64,000 nt of DNA from the NCBI RefSeq assembly GCF_041345015.1, contig NZ_CP166769.1, positions 1,116,001 through 1,180,000 on the forward strand. The letters are read 5' to 3'. The position numbers were made by a program, and so were the translations under genes. This DNA is from Bartonella sp. DGB1. GTDB lineage: Bacteria; Pseudomonadota; Alphaproteobacteria; Rhizobiales; Rhizobiaceae. This document shows, one piece after another, positions 19,599-29,996 of this stretch (positions are counted from its first letter, which is position 1; every line of letters begins with the position of its first letter). Below the pieces are notes generated by a model. That model was not told the origin of the DNA. It made no database searches and saw nothing but the letters and a program-made list of their open reading frames with translations.

Positions 19599-20072
19599 AA
19601 ATGGTATTTCATCATCAAAGTCAGCCATTGAATGTTTATTATTCGAATTGTCAGTATTCGTTTTATTTTCGAAATTATTATCAAATCTATTAGTTTGAGA
19701 AACAGAATTGTCGCCTTGATTTCGGCTATCTAAAATTTGCAAATCTCCACGAAATCTTGGTATGACAACTTCTGTTGTATATCTATCTTTGCCCTCTTTA
19801 TCTTGCCATTTACGAGTTTGCAATTGACCTTCCAGATATATTTTATTACCTTTTTTTAGATAAGATTCTGCAAATTTTGCTATTGTTTCATTTAAAACAA
19901 CAATATTATGCCATTCAGTTTTTTCCCGTTTTTCACCAGATTGCCTATCTTTCCAGGTTTCTGAGGTAGCAATAGAAAAGCTAACCATTAAATCCCCTGA
20001 TGCAAATCTACGCGATTCTGGATTGGTTCCCAGATTGCCTACTAGAATTACTTTATTTATGCTACCTGCCAT
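19596..20072 (-). CDS. ssb: Single-stranded DNA-binding protein
   Basis: Coats single-stranded DNA in replication, recombination and repair. The N-terminal OB fold starts AGSINKVILVGNLGTNPE and runs to about residue 110. It is followed by a short asparagine-rich linker and the acidic tip DFDDEIPF, which recruits partner proteins such as RecJ in characterised systems. The 158-residue length is typical. It is divergent from uvrA with 125 bases between them, an arrangement also found in E. coli. I do not see an alphaproteobacterial SOS box (GTTC-N7-GTTC) or an E. coli LexA box in that gap. Confidence 0.95.
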   Translation of the reverse strand: MAGSINKVILVGNLGTNPESRRFASGDLMVSFSIATSETWKDRQSGEKREKTEWHNIVVLNETIAKFAESYLKKGNKIYLEGQLQTRKWQDKEGKDRYTTEVVIPRFRGDLQILDSRNQGDNSVSQTNRFDNNFENKTNTDNSNNKHSMADFDDEIPF

Positions 20073-20197
20073 TTTACTCTCCGTTAACTAATTTATGCAA
20101 CTTATATCTTTTATTACCATTAAATGTAAATGACAAATTGTAATAAAAGTTTTTTTTATTTATAAACAATATTACAACTAATACTAAGGATTTTACA

Positions 20198-23074
20198 ATG
20201 CCAAATTCCATGATTTCAATCAAAGGAGCAAAAGAGCATAACCTTAAAAACATAAATATAGATATCCCCCGTCATAAATTAATCGTCTTAACTGGGGTTT
20301 CCGGCTCAGGAAAATCTTCTTTAGCATTTGACACAATATATTCTGAAGGACAAAGAAGATATGTAGAAAGTCTATCAGCATATGCAAGACAATTTCTAGA
20401 TAAAGTCCAAAAACCACAAGTTGAACAAATTGAAGGTCTATCTCCGGCTATATCAATTGAACAAAAAACAACTAATCACAATCCTAGATCTACTGTAGGC
20501 ACTATAACAGAAATATATGATTATTTAAGGCTACTTTTTGCTAGGATTGGCATAGCCCATTCCCCTGCTACGGGACTGCCCATTAAGAGACAGACTGTCT
20601 CTGAAATGATAGATATAATTATGGCTATTCCAGTAAATACTAGATTATATCTTTTAGCACCTTGCATCAAAGAACGCAAAGGAGAATTTAAAAAAGAAAT
20701 AGCAGATTTACAAAAAAAAGGATTCCAAAGATTAAAAGTTAACGGTCAATTTTACGATATTAACGATGTTCCAATCTTAAACAAAAATAAAAAACACGAT
20801 GTTGATGTTGTTGTTGATCGTCTTGTCATACAAGAAGATATTCAAACTAGATTATCAGATAGTTTAGAAACTGCTTTAGCTTTAACCGATGGAATTGCAG
20901 TTATAGAATTTGCCGATGAGCCATTAATAAAACCGGGTAAATTTAAAAATGAAACACATAAAAGAATTACTTTTTCTGAAAAATTTTCCTGCCCAGAATC
21001 AGGCTTTACTTTAACGGAGATAGAACCTAGATTATTTTCTTTTAATAGTCCTTTTGGCGCCTGCTCCGGTTGCAATGGTTTAGGGTTCCAACAAAAAATA
21101 GATAGTAATCTAATTATAGATAATGATGAAAAAAGTTTAGCGGAAGGAGTGTTAATACCTTGGCAATCTTCTTACCATCAACAAATTTTATCATCATTAG
21201 CAAATTTCTACAATTTTGATCTAAAAACCCCATGGAAAGATTTACCTGAACAATATAAAAATATAATTTTACATGGTTCTGGTGAACAAAAAATTCCATT
21301 TGATTATAGTAATGAAAAAATCCACTATAAAAATACAAAAGTTTTTGATGGATTAATCACAATCTTAGAAAGAAAGTGGCAAGAAACTGAATCCCCTACA
21401 GTAAGAGAAGATATAGAAAAATTTATGACTCGAGTAACTTGCTCCTGCTGTAATGGATATAGATTAACTAAGGAAAGTTTATTCATTAAAATTAATGATC
21501 GACATATCGGACAAATAAGTGATATGTCGATAATATCTGCATATGAATGGTTCACAGATTTACCGCAACATTTATCTGATAAAGAAAATACTATAGCTGA
21601 ACCTATTATAAAAGAAATAACCTCTCGCTTAAAATTTTTAATCAATGTAGGTTTAAACTATTTAACTATTTCAAGAAGTTCAGAAACTTTATCTGGTGGA
21701 GAAAGTCAACGTATCAGACTTGCTTCTCAAATAGGATCAGGACTAACTGGAGTATTATATGTATTAGATGAACCATCTATTGGATTACATCAAAGAGATA
21801 ATGAAAAATTATTAATCACCTTAGAACATCTGCGCAACTTAGGTAACAGTGTATTAGTAGTAGAACATGACGAAGATGCTATTTTAAGAGCTGACCAAGT
21901 TATTGACATAGGTCCATTTGCAGGGGAATTTGGTGGACAAATAATTGCCCAAGGCACAGCAGAAGAAATAATGGCTAATAAAGAATCTCTAACTGGTCAA
22001 TATTTATCTGGACAGTTAAAAATAGAGCGTCAACAAAAAATCTTTAATTTTGAGACACAACCTAAAATTCAAGTTTTTGGAGCTACTGGTAACAATTTAA
22101 AAGATATTAATGTGGAAATTCCTTTAGGTGTTTTTACTTGTATTACTGGCGTATCCGGCTCAGGTAAATCCACTTTTTTAATTGAAACCTTAGTTAAAGA
22201 AGCACAAAAATATTTATATAACAGCAAAATCTCTTCTGCTCCTCATAAGGAGATTAAAGGATTAGATCAAATAGATAAACTTATTCGTATAGACCAATCT
22301 CCTATTGGTCGTACTCCACGTTCTAATCCGGCAACATACACGGGTATTTTTACCCCTATTAGAGAATGGTTCGCTAAATTACCAGAATCAAAAGCCCGCG
22401 GTTATACAAGTGGCAGATTTTCTTTTAATGTAAAAGGGGGAAGATGTGAAGCATGTAAAGGTGATGGTTTAATTAAAATAGAAATGCATTTTTTACCAGC
22501 CGTATATGTTACTTGTGATATTTGCAAAGGAAAAAGATATAATCGAGAAACCTTAGAAATTACATATAAGAATAAATCTATATCTGATATTTTAAATATG
22601 ACCGTTTTCGAAGCTGCTGAATTTTTTCAACCGCTTAATTCAATCCGTAGAGAATTAAACGCATTAGAAAGAGTCGGTTTAGGCTATATAAAATTAGGGC
22701 AACCATCTACAACTTTATCAGGTGGTGAAGCGCAAAGAATTAAATTTGCGAAAGAATTATCAAAACGCGCTACGGGCAATAGCCTTTATATATTAGATGA
22801 ACCAACTACCGGTTTACATTTCCATGATATAGCAAAATTATTAGAATTGCTTGACGAATTTGTACAACAGGGTAACAGCGTTATAATAATAGAACATAAT
22901 TTAGATTTAATAAAAAATGCTGATTGGATTATAGACTTTGGTCCAGAAGGTGGTGACGGAGGCGGAAAAATTATCGCTCAAGGAACTGTTAAAGATATAA
23001 TAAATTCTAAATTATCTTACACAGGACATTTTTTAAAAATTGCGTTAGATAGGCACAAATGCACCAAAAGTTAA
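20198..23074 (+). CDS. uvrA: Excinuclease ABC subunit A
   Basis: Damage-sensing ATPase of nucleotide excision repair, which loads UvrB. It has two ABC modules: Walker [10 protein letters not shown] at 33-41 with signature [11 protein letters not shown], and a second GVSGSGKST near 651 with [11 protein letters not shown]. The C-terminal zinc hairpin (CEACKGDG ... [10 protein letters not shown]) is intact. The first zinc motif reads CPES instead of CPxC, with its second pair CSGC kept; I believe this also occurs in other alphaproteobacteria. The length of 958 is normal. TAAGGA lies nine bases before the ATG. It is divergent from ssb. Confidence 0.96.
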   Translation: MPNSMISIKGAKEHNLKNINIDIPRHKLIVLTGVSGSGKSSLAFDTIYSEGQRRYVESLSAYARQFLDKVQKPQVEQIEGLSPAISIEQKTTNHNPRSTVGTITEIYDYLRLLFARIGIAHSPATGLPIKRQTVSEMIDIIMAIPVNTRLYLLAPCIKERKGEFKKEIADLQKKGFQRLKVNGQFYDINDVPILNKNKKHDVDVVVDRLVIQEDIQTRLSDSLETALALTDGIAVIEFADEPLIKPGKFKNETHKRITFSEKFSCPESGFTLTEIEPRLFSFNSPFGACSGCNGLGFQQKIDSNLIIDNDEKSLAEGVLIPWQSSYHQQILSSLANFYNFDLKTPWKDLPEQYKNIILHGSGEQKIPFDYSNEKIHYKNTKVFDGLITILERKWQETESPTVREDIEKFMTRVTCSCCNGYRLTKESLFIKINDRHIGQISDMSIISAYEWFTDLPQHLSDKENTIAEPIIKEITSRLKFLINVGLNYLTISRSSETLSGGESQRIRLASQIGSGLTGVLYVLDEPSIGLHQRDNEKLLITLEHLRNLGNSVLVVEHDEDAILRADQVIDIGPFAGEFGGQIIAQGTAEEIMANKESLTGQYLSGQLKIERQQKIFNFETQPKIQVFGATGNNLKDINVEIPLGVFTCITGVSGSGKSTFLIETLVKEAQKYLYNSKISSAPHKEIKGLDQIDKLIRIDQSPIGRTPRSNPATYTGIFTPIREWFAKLPESKARGYTSGRFSFNVKGGRCEACKGDGLIKIEMHFLPAVYVTCDICKGKRYNRETLEITYKNKSISDILNMTVFEAAEFFQPLNSIRRELNALERVGLGYIKLGQPSTTLSGGEAQRIKFAKELSKRATGNSLYILDEPTTGLHFHDIAKLLELLDEFVQQGNSVIIIEHNLDLIKNADWIIDFGPEGGDGGGKIIAQGTVKDIINSKLSYTGHFLKIALDRHKCTKS

Positions 23075-23132
23075 AATGTTAATAAGTCATTAAATTGTAA
23101 AAGAACTATTGTCATTAAGATAATTTCTTTAT

Positions 23133-23146
23133 AACCTAACTAGGTT
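23133..23146 (+). promoter_or_regulatory. Inverted repeat at the putative glnA promoter
   Basis: AACCTA and TAGGTT arms separated by AC, 27 bases before the glnA start. They overlap a possible -10 element (TATAAC, 23130-23135) with TTGTCA at 23109-23114 and a short 15-base spacer. It could be an operator, but no known regulator is matched. Confidence 0.25.
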
Positions 23147-23173
23147 GTAGTTAAATTTAAGGATTGTGCAAAT

Positions 23174-24583
23174 ATGATAACAATACCACACCTATTGAAC
23201 CAAATAAAAGAAAATGAAATTAAATTTGCTGATTTACGCTTTACCGATAGCCGTGGACGATTACACCATATGACTATTGACGAAGCTTTAGTAGATGAAA
23301 ATTTGTTTGAAAATGGTATGTTGTTTGATGGTTCTTCCATTGATGGTTGGTGTGATATCCATAATTCAGATATGATCCTCATGCCAGACATAAATACTGC
23401 ACATATTGATTCTTTTTTTGCACAATCAACGATTGTGCTTTTTTGTAATATAATAGATCCTAAAACAGGAAAATATTACAATAAAGATCCACGCAGCGTT
23501 GCGCAAAAAGCTGAAGCTTATTTAAAAACCACCGATATAGGTGATACTATTTATGTTGGACCAGAAGCTGAATTCTTCTTATTTGATAATATTCAATTTA
23601 CCACAGAACCTAATGAAATGTCATTTAAATTGGATTCAATCGAATTACCAGCTAATAATGGCAAAAAATATGATGTTGGAAATTTATCTCATCGCCCTAA
23701 AGCTAAAGGAGGATATGCGCCTTTATCGCCTGTGGATACCGGTCAAGATATCCGTTCAGAAATGATAACCATTTTAAAAGAGATGGGCGTAACAGTTGAA
23801 AAACACCATCATGAAGTAGCCCCCGCTCAACATGAATTAGGTATTAAATTTGATAATTTATCCAGAATAGCTGATAAATTACAAATACATAAATATGTGG
23901 TACATCAAGTAGCTAATGCCTACGGTAAAACGGCAACATTCATGCCAAAGCCTTTATATAAAGATAATGGATCAGGTATGCATGTTAACATGTCTATCTG
24001 GAAACAAGATAAACCTATATTCGCAGGAGATAAATATGCAGGTTTATCTCAAGAATGTTTATATTTTATTGGCGGTATTATCAAACATGCTAAAGCATTA
24101 AATGCCTTTACAAATGCATCAACTAACTCTTACAAAAGATTAGTACCTGGATATGAAGCTCCAGTATTATTAGCTTATTCAGCTTCTAACCGTTCTGCGT
24201 CTTGTCGCATTCCATTTTCAAATTCTGATAAAGAAAAAAGAGTAGAAGTAAGATTCCCTGATTCTACTGCTAATCCATATTTAGCTTTTGCAGCTTTACT
24301 TATGGCCGGCTTAGATGGAATTAAAAATAAAATTCACCCCGGTGAACCAATGGATATGGATCTATATAAACTCCCTAAAGAGGAATTAAAAAATATAGCT
24401 ACTGTAGCCACTTCATTAAGAGAAGCTCTAAATGCCTTAGATCAAGATAGAGAATTTTTAAAAGTCGGCAATGTGTTTGATGACGATATTATTGATAGTT
24501 TCATTAACTTAAAAATGCAAGAAGTAGAACAATTCGAAATGGCACCTCACCCTATTGAATTTGAACTTTATTATTCACTATAA
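23174..24583 (+). CDS. glnA: Glutamine synthetase, type I
   Basis: Makes glutamine from glutamate and ammonia with ATP, the main ammonia-assimilating reaction. The 469-residue length and motifs fit the dodecameric GSI-beta form: [20 protein letters not shown], and the Tyr site for adenylylation (Y398 in [10 protein letters not shown]). The tyrosine implies control by GlnE, which is not in the window. AAGGAT ends nine bases before the ATG. In many alphaproteobacteria glnB sits directly upstream; here the preceding gene is uvrA and no glnB is visible. A strong terminator follows. Confidence 0.96.
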   Translation: MITIPHLLNQIKENEIKFADLRFTDSRGRLHHMTIDEALVDENLFENGMLFDGSSIDGWCDIHNSDMILMPDINTAHIDSFFAQSTIVLFCNIIDPKTGKYYNKDPRSVAQKAEAYLKTTDIGDTIYVGPEAEFFLFDNIQFTTEPNEMSFKLDSIELPANNGKKYDVGNLSHRPKAKGGYAPLSPVDTGQDIRSEMITILKEMGVTVEKHHHEVAPAQHELGIKFDNLSRIADKLQIHKYVVHQVANAYGKTATFMPKPLYKDNGSGMHVNMSIWKQDKPIFAGDKYAGLSQECLYFIGGIIKHAKALNAFTNASTNSYKRLVPGYEAPVLLAYSASNRSASCRIPFSNSDKEKRVEVRFPDSTANPYLAFAALLMAGLDGIKNKIHPGEPMDMDLYKLPKEELKNIATVATSLREALNALDQDREFLKVGNVFDDDIIDSFINLKMQEVEQFEMAPHPIEFELYYSL

Positions 24584-24595
24584 CTTACATCCTAT

Positions 24596-24630
24596 ATCTA
24601 TAAATGGGTACATTATACCCATTTATAGAT
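24596..24630 (+). terminator. Terminator of glnA
   Basis: Perfect 15-bp stem (ATCTATAAATGGGTA and its complement) with loop CATTA, 12 bases after the glnA stop. Confidence 0.75.
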
Positions 24631-24644
24631 TAACTAACAAAATT

Positions 24645-24687
24645 AATATATAAATTATAATAATGAAATTATTATAATTTATATATT
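24645..24687. repeat. 20-bp perfect A/T-only inverted repeat
   Basis: Two 20-base arms made only of A and T (24645-24664 and 24668-24687) separated by GAA. It lies between the glnA terminator and the 3' end of the ATP12-family gene, about 36 bases after that gene's stop, and could terminate the minus-strand transcript. It lacks the usual G/C-rich core of a terminator. Confidence 0.6.
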
Positions 24688-24723
24688 GTTAGCCTTTTAA
24701 TTAAATAACTACCTGATATTACT

Positions 24724-25437
24724 CTAATTATAACTAGCCTTAAATAAATTATAAGCAGCAGTTAATTCAGCCAAATTATTTTGCTGAATTTGCTGTTTTT
24801 CTTCATCTTTTTTCCATTGATCATCTACCCAATTATCATCTATATTAGAATAATTCCATGCATCTTCTAAGGTTATTTGATCAAATAATAAAGCAGAAGT
24901 TAATAGACTAGATTTAAAAATAGAAGTTATCGTGTAAAAAGCAGTTAACGCAAATGGATTGGTTATTTTCTTTAGAAAAGAACCAAATAAAGCAATGGAT
25001 TCTTTCGGTTGCTGAATAGATATTAATTCTTGCGTTACTAAAAAATCTGCTCCTATTGTATCTTTTACCCAATCTAAAATAGGATCCCATGATTTTTCTT
25101 GTAGTTCACGTAATCCTACAGGATAAGGAGCACGGTATAAGATTGAATCATAGCAAGTAAATCTTAATAAATCCTCATAAATAACTTGAGTATCATTAGC
25201 TACCCCATCTATAGCTGTATTAACCATTCGTGTTACAAACATTTGCTGTGGCTTTATTTCACTTGTTTGATTAATAAATTCTTGAGCAACTAAATTTGCT
25301 ATATTCTCATTAGGTAAAATTAATATATTTTTGGCTGGTGTAGTCAAAAATTTATCATCTAAATATATTTTATAACCTCCCTCTGCAGCTGCGATAGTAA
25401 CTTTATTGTAAAATTTATTTAGCGTCGACTTATTCAT
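24724..25437 (-). CDS. ATP12-family F1-ATPase assembly chaperone
   Basis: Homologue of the mitochondrial factor ATP12, which binds the F1 alpha subunit during ATP synthase assembly; bacterial members are largely confined to alphaproteobacteria. Family landmarks are PQQMFVTRMVNTAIDGV near residues 84-100 and CYDSILYRAPYPVGL near 118-132, followed by WDPILDWV. The 237-residue length fits. AAGGAT precedes the ATG. It starts nine bases after the stop of the pseudouridine synthase gene, so the two are probably co-transcribed. That pairing is familiar in alphaproteobacteria. Confidence 0.88.
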   Translation of the reverse strand: MNKSTLNKFYNKVTIAAAEGGYKIYLDDKFLTTPAKNILILPNENIANLVAQEFINQTSEIKPQQMFVTRMVNTAIDGVANDTQVIYEDLLRFTCYDSILYRAPYPVGLRELQEKSWDPILDWVKDTIGADFLVTQELISIQQPKESIALFGSFLKKITNPFALTAFYTITSIFKSSLLTSALLFDQITLEDAWNYSNIDDNWVDDQWKKDEEKQQIQQNNLAELTAAYNLFKASYN

Positions 25438-25446
25438 CTATTATCC

Positions 25447-26436
25447 TTAAATATTTTTATCTTCGTCTATATTTTCGTCAAACCCAAATAAATTGAAAGT
25501 TTGTTGCATGTGAGCTGGTAAAGGCGCTATTATTTCTAATTTTTTACCAAAAATGTTAGCAAAAAACAATTTTCTAGCATGTAAATGTAATTTATTTTGT
25601 ATACCACCTGGACAAATCCAATTACTATCAGCATGAAAATATTTAGGATCGCCTATAATAGGATTCCCCATATTAGCTGTATGTATCCTAAGTTGATGCG
25701 TACGACCGGTTAATGGCTCTAACTCCATCCAAGAAATACTTTTAGGAATATGATCTATCACCTTATAACAAGTAATAGCATGTTGAGCGTCTGGATCTCC
25801 ATGTTCACAAACGGTCATATAATCACCTTGTGAACCTGACTTTTTACATAGCCAGTTAGATATTCTTCCAGTTCTTTTTGCAGGAATATCACGCACAATT
25901 GCCCAATATGTTTTTTTAACTTCTCTTTTTTTAAAGGCATCTGTTAAAGTTTGCGCTGCTAATCGACTTTTAGCAACTATTAATAACCCAGATGTGTCTT
26001 TATCTATACGATGTACTAACCTAGGTTTTTCACCTTTCTTATTACGCCAACTCTCTAACATGCCATCAATATGACGAGTCACTCCAGAACCGCCTTGTAC
26101 AGATAAACCAGCTGGTTTATTCAAGATATACATATTTTTATCTTCATATAATAACATTTTCTGCAATGCACTATTATCATCATATTGCTTTAATAAATTT
26201 TTAGTTAAACTAGGGTTATTTTTGATATCTATATTTAAGGGAGGTATACGAACAATCTGACCGACTTTTAAACGATTATCAGATTTAGCTCTTTTACCAT
26301 CTACCCTAATTTGTCCAGATCTCAATAACTTTTGCAATGCTCCAAAAGCTAAACCAGAATAATGAATCTTGAACCAACGATCTAAACGCATTTCAGCTTC
26401 ATCTTGTTGGACTATTTTTTGCTCTACGCCAGTCAT
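25447..26436 (-). CDS. RluC/RluD-family pseudouridine synthase
   Basis: Isomerises uridine to pseudouridine in large-subunit rRNA. An S4 RNA-binding domain covers about residues 15-75. The catalytic domain carries RLVHRIDKDTSGLLIVAKS near 139-157, with the nucleophilic aspartate in RIDKDTSG, and a later LTGRTHQLRIH block. The 329 residues are full length. Sequence alone does not settle whether it is RluC-like (positions 955/2504/2580) or RluD-like; alphaproteobacterial context favours RluC. AAGGA lies before the ATG. The ATP12-family gene follows after nine bases. Confidence 0.9.
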   Translation of the reverse strand: MTGVEQKIVQQDEAEMRLDRWFKIHYSGLAFGALQKLLRSGQIRVDGKRAKSDNRLKVGQIVRIPPLNIDIKNNPSLTKNLLKQYDDNSALQKMLLYEDKNMYILNKPAGLSVQGGSGVTRHIDGMLESWRNKKGEKPRLVHRIDKDTSGLLIVAKSRLAAQTLTDAFKKREVKKTYWAIVRDIPAKRTGRISNWLCKKSGSQGDYMTVCEHGDPDAQHAITCYKVIDHIPKSISWMELEPLTGRTHQLRIHTANMGNPIIGDPKYFHADSNWICPGGIQNKLHLHARKLFFANIFGKKLEIIAPLPAHMQQTFNLFGFDENIDEDKNI

Positions 26437-26664
26437 TCTTATTCCTTATTATTTTAATTTATGTTTTAGCTATTTTTCACTTAATTAAATATTGATTTAT
26501 TAAGTATTGCTATTATTTATCTATTTTTAACAAAAAAGTATAATTTTTAAAAGAAAAAATCCTTTAATAACGCTTACCCTCTTCACTTTACTAAAAATTC
26601 CACTAAATGCTAAACCAGCTATAAAAATTAAATTATTATATATGATAAAATAAAGGATATACGT

Positions 26665-26931
26665 ATGAATGGTCTTATAATACTCATTATTCAACTTTTA
26701 ACTGGAGCTGCTGGAGGTAATATTGCCGGTCTTATCCGTAAAATAAGCCTAGGAAGCACTGGAAACACTATTGCAGGAGCTTTAGGTGGAATATTATTAT
26801 CAAATGTGTTAAGCGTCTGGGGTGTTGGCTATCTTCAAAACTTAGTAAATATATTAATAAGCGGTCTATTAGGTGGTATAATCGTCACTATAATCGCAGG
26901 ACTAGTACGTAATTTACTGCGCAATTCTTAA
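26665..26931 (+). CDS. Small glycine-rich membrane protein of unknown function
   Basis: 88-residue protein with two or three hydrophobic segments and repeated small-residue motifs (LTGAAGGNIAGL, GNTIAGALGGILL, GLLGGIIVTIIAGL). These are compatible with packed membrane helices of the glycine-zipper kind. AAAGGATAT before the ATG is a reasonable ribosome-binding site. Proteins of similar length and pattern occur as hypothetical proteins in alphaproteobacteria, but I know no function. It stands alone on the plus strand between the pseudouridine synthase gene and a hairpin and repeat patch. Confidence 0.7.
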   Translation: MNGLIILIIQLLTGAAGGNIAGLIRKISLGSTGNTIAGALGGILLSNVLSVWGVGYLQNLVNILISGLLGGIIVTIIAGLVRNLLRNS

Positions 26932-26940
26932 AATATAAGG

Positions 26941-27000
26941 GGAACGTACAATATTATTATATTTCTTTCAGTAAGTAATATAATAATATTGTTACGCTCC
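26941..27000. repeat. Long imperfect hairpin after the small membrane gene
   Basis: 26941-26963 pairs with 26977-27000 over about 22 positions, with one mismatch and one bulged base. The ends are GGAACGT/ACGCTCC and the middle is A/T-rich. It starts 10 bases after the stop of the 88-residue membrane protein and may terminate that gene. Confidence 0.55.
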
Positions 27001-27250
27001 TTTTACTGAAAATAAACTATAACCTCAATATAACTTTGCTGCAAACAACAATGTTATATAGTTACCTAACTTTACTACGGTAATAGAAATATTCTTAAGC
27101 TACTTAACTAAAAATAATTTATAATCTCAATATAGCCTTGCTACAAGTAACAATATTATATCATCAACCACTTACCACAATAAGCCGTGATATCGCAACA
27201 CACCTTACTAAATAATTTATAATAGATTAATTTGCTACAAATATTTTACA
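26948..27250. repeat. Degenerate tandem repeat, unit about 100 bp
   Basis: 27009-27059 and 27111-27161 align without gaps at 42 of 51 positions (offset 102). A shorter third copy starts near 27210 (AAATAATTTATAA ... TTGCTACAA). The tail of a preceding unit is recognisable from 26948 (ACAATATT aligning with 27048 and 27150, and the later GTAATA stretch). The patch fills the gap between the small membrane gene and the 3' end of alaS. It has no reading frame and no known repeat family is recognised. Confidence 0.65.
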
Positions 27251-27258
27251 GCTATATA

Positions 27259-29931
27259 TTACTTTTGTTTATCTAGAATAACTTCTTTAATAGCTTCAAT
27301 AGCATTTAAAGCATTACTACCATTTGAGCCACCTGCTTGGGCCATATCAGGACGCCCTCCTCCACCCTTGCCCCCTAATATTTCAGCAGCTAATTTAACT
27401 AAACTTACAGCAGTGAATTTATCAAGTAAATCAGCTGTAACGCCTACTATTATAGTGGCTTTATTAGTTTCGTCGACAGCAATAAAAGCTACAATACCAC
27501 TTTTAATTCTAATTTTTGCTGCATCTACTAAAGCTTTCAATTCCTTTACGGACACACCGGATAATATTTTAGATAAAAATTTTATATTTGCAATTTCTTC
27601 TATATTATCATTTTTACCATTATTAGTATCATTGCTAGATAATAAAGATTCTTTACGTAACTTAGTTAAATCTCTTTCTAATTTCTTTTTATCTTCTAAT
27701 AGACTAACTAAACGTTCTGTTAATTTTTCTGGTTGTGTTTTTAATAAACTAGCTGCTTTTTCTGCATAGTCTTCTTGTTGCAATAGATATTCTCTTGCTT
27801 TTTCAGAGGTTAAAGCCTCAATACGTCTGACTCCTGCACTCACACCGCTATCAGATATTATATGAAATAAACCGATCTCAGCAGTATTTTCTACATGAGT
27901 ACCCCCGCATAATTCAGTAGAAAAACAAATATTATCATCACTATCGAACTTATTACCTGATACAGTGACAACACGTACTAAATCAGAATATTTTTCTCCA
28001 AACAATGCTACTGCGCCTTTATCAATAGCCTTTTCTTTATCCATTACTGATGTATTTACATTGTTATTCAAAAATATTTGTTGATTAACCAAATTAGAGA
28101 TATCTATCAATTCTTGTTTAGTCAAAGGTTTTGGATATGAAAAATCAAACCGAAGACGATCAGCAGAAACTAACGATCCTTTTTGCATAACATTATTACC
28201 AAGTATCTTACGTAAAGCAGCATGTAATAAATGAGTGGCTGAATGATTGATAGCTGTTTTTTTCCTAAAATCTTTATCAACTATAAAATCTGCTTTCATA
28301 GATTTATTAATAATACCACTTCTAACAATACCATAATGACTTATAATACCGGCATGTTTTTTAGTGGTTAACACCTCAAAACTAAAATCATCTCCGTTTA
28401 TTAAACCTTTATCACCTATTTGCCCACCAGATTCAGGATAAAAACAAGTTTTATCACTGATAATAATTGCTTCTTGTCCTTCGATAATCTTATCGACTAA
28501 TTTATCTGCACAAATTATATTTTTAATCTCTGAATGACAATGCAAACCTGAATAACCTAAAAATTCTGTTTCACCTAATTGTTCTTGCAATTTAAACCAG
28601 ATAGAATCAATTGCTTGCTCACCAGATCCTGACCAATTAGAACGAGCATCCTGTTTTTGCTTTTCCATAGCAACTTCAAAAGACTTTACGTCAACTTTGA
28701 TATTTCTTTTACGTAATACATCTTGAGTTAAATCCAAAGGGAATCCATAAGTATCATAAAGCTTAAAGGCTATATCACCTTGCAATTCATCTCCAGATTT
28801 CATGTGTTTTGTAGCTTCATCTAATAACAATAAACCACGATCTAAGGTTCGTCTAAAGCGATCTTCTTCTAACAATAATGTCTCAGAAATTAATGACTCA
28901 TTATTTGCTAATTCTGGATAAAAATCACCCATCTCCTTTATAAGAGTCGGCACTAAACGCCACATCATAGAATCTTGTACACCAAGTAAATTTATATGAC
29001 GCATCGCTCTACGCATAATACGGCGTAATATATAACCTCTACCCTCATTTGACGGTAATATACCTTCAGCAATCAAAAAACTCGCTGAACGCAAATGATC
29101 AGCAATAACTCTATGACTGATTAAACTATCACCCTTAGCCGCTTTATTTGAGAAGGTCACAGAAGCATCTATTAATTTTTTAAATAAATCTATATCATAA
29201 TTATCATGCACGCCTTGTAATACAGCAGCTATACGCTCAAGACCCATGCCAGTATCAATAGATGGTTTAGGCAACAGTAGCATTTCACCTCTAGCTGTTT
29301 GCTCAAACTGCATAAACACTAAATTCCAAATTTCAACAAAACGATCGCCATCCTCATCGGCACTTCCAGGAGGTCCACCCCATATTTTATCACCATGATC
29401 ATAAAATATTTCAGAACATGGTCCACAAGGTCCTGTTTCGCCCATCGTCCAAAAATTATCTTTAGTACTAATACGGATTATTTTATCCTCAGATAAATTA
29501 GCAATTTTTTTCCAATAATTAATTGATTCTTCATCTGTATGATAAACAGTAACTAACAATTTCTCCTTAGGAAGAGCAAATTCCTTAGTTAATAAATTCC
29601 AACTGTGAAATATAGCTTCTTCTTTAAAATAATCCCCAAAAGAAAAATTACCTAACATTTCAAAAAAAGTATGATGTCTGGCAGTATAACCTACATTATC
29701 TAAGTCATTATGTTTACCACCAGCCCTAACACATTTCTGCGCAGAAGTAACTCTTTTATCTTTAGGTGTTTCTACACCAGTAAAAAAATTTTTAAAAGGT
29801 ACCATACCGGCATTGGTAAACATAAGACTAGGATCGTCATGCGTAATAAGAGAAGCAGAATCAACTTTCACATGTCCAACTTTAGCGAAATAATCTAAAA
29901 AAACAGACCTAATCTTATTAACGCTATTCAT
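27259..29931 (-). CDS. alaS: Alanyl-tRNA synthetase
   Basis: Charges tRNA-Ala and edits mischarged Ser and Gly. The class II aminoacylation domain begins IRSVFLDYFAKVGH. The editing-domain zinc motifs are HSATHLLH near residue 562 and CGGTH near 675, and the C-terminal oligomerisation and DHHA1 domain ends with GGKGGGGRPDMAQAGG. The length of 890 is standard. It lies 65 bases downstream of recA on the same strand, a neighbourhood common in proteobacteria, so recA-alaS may be co-transcribed. A degenerate repeat patch follows its 3' end. Confidence 0.97.
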   Translation of the reverse strand: MNSVNKIRSVFLDYFAKVGHVKVDSASLITHDDPSLMFTNAGMVPFKNFFTGVETPKDKRVTSAQKCVRAGGKHNDLDNVGYTARHHTFFEMLGNFSFGDYFKEEAIFHSWNLLTKEFALPKEKLLVTVYHTDEESINYWKKIANLSEDKIIRISTKDNFWTMGETGPCGPCSEIFYDHGDKIWGGPPGSADEDGDRFVEIWNLVFMQFEQTARGEMLLLPKPSIDTGMGLERIAAVLQGVHDNYDIDLFKKLIDASVTFSNKAAKGDSLISHRVIADHLRSASFLIAEGILPSNEGRGYILRRIMRRAMRHINLLGVQDSMMWRLVPTLIKEMGDFYPELANNESLISETLLLEEDRFRRTLDRGLLLLDEATKHMKSGDELQGDIAFKLYDTYGFPLDLTQDVLRKRNIKVDVKSFEVAMEKQKQDARSNWSGSGEQAIDSIWFKLQEQLGETEFLGYSGLHCHSEIKNIICADKLVDKIIEGQEAIIISDKTCFYPESGGQIGDKGLINGDDFSFEVLTTKKHAGIISHYGIVRSGIINKSMKADFIVDKDFRKKTAINHSATHLLHAALRKILGNNVMQKGSLVSADRLRFDFSYPKPLTKQELIDISNLVNQQIFLNNNVNTSVMDKEKAIDKGAVALFGEKYSDLVRVVTVSGNKFDSDDNICFSTELCGGTHVENTAEIGLFHIISDSGVSAGVRRIEALTSEKAREYLLQQEDYAEKAASLLKTQPEKLTERLVSLLEDKKKLERDLTKLRKESLLSSNDTNNGKNDNIEEIANIKFLSKILSGVSVKELKALVDAAKIRIKSGIVAFIAVDETNKATIIVGVTADLLDKFTAVSLVKLAAEILGGKGGGGRPDMAQAGGSNGSNALNAIEAIKEVILDKQK

Positions 29932-29996
29932 TTTTTTACTCTCTTAAACTAAACACAATAAAAGCTAATTCTATAAATAATTAAATTTTTTAAATA

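Noticed and set aside
20990-21080. UvrA first zinc motif with CPES instead of CPxC
   Set aside because: The other cysteines of the protein's zinc sites are intact, and I believe the serine is common in alphaproteobacterial UvrA, so it is not peculiar to this genome.
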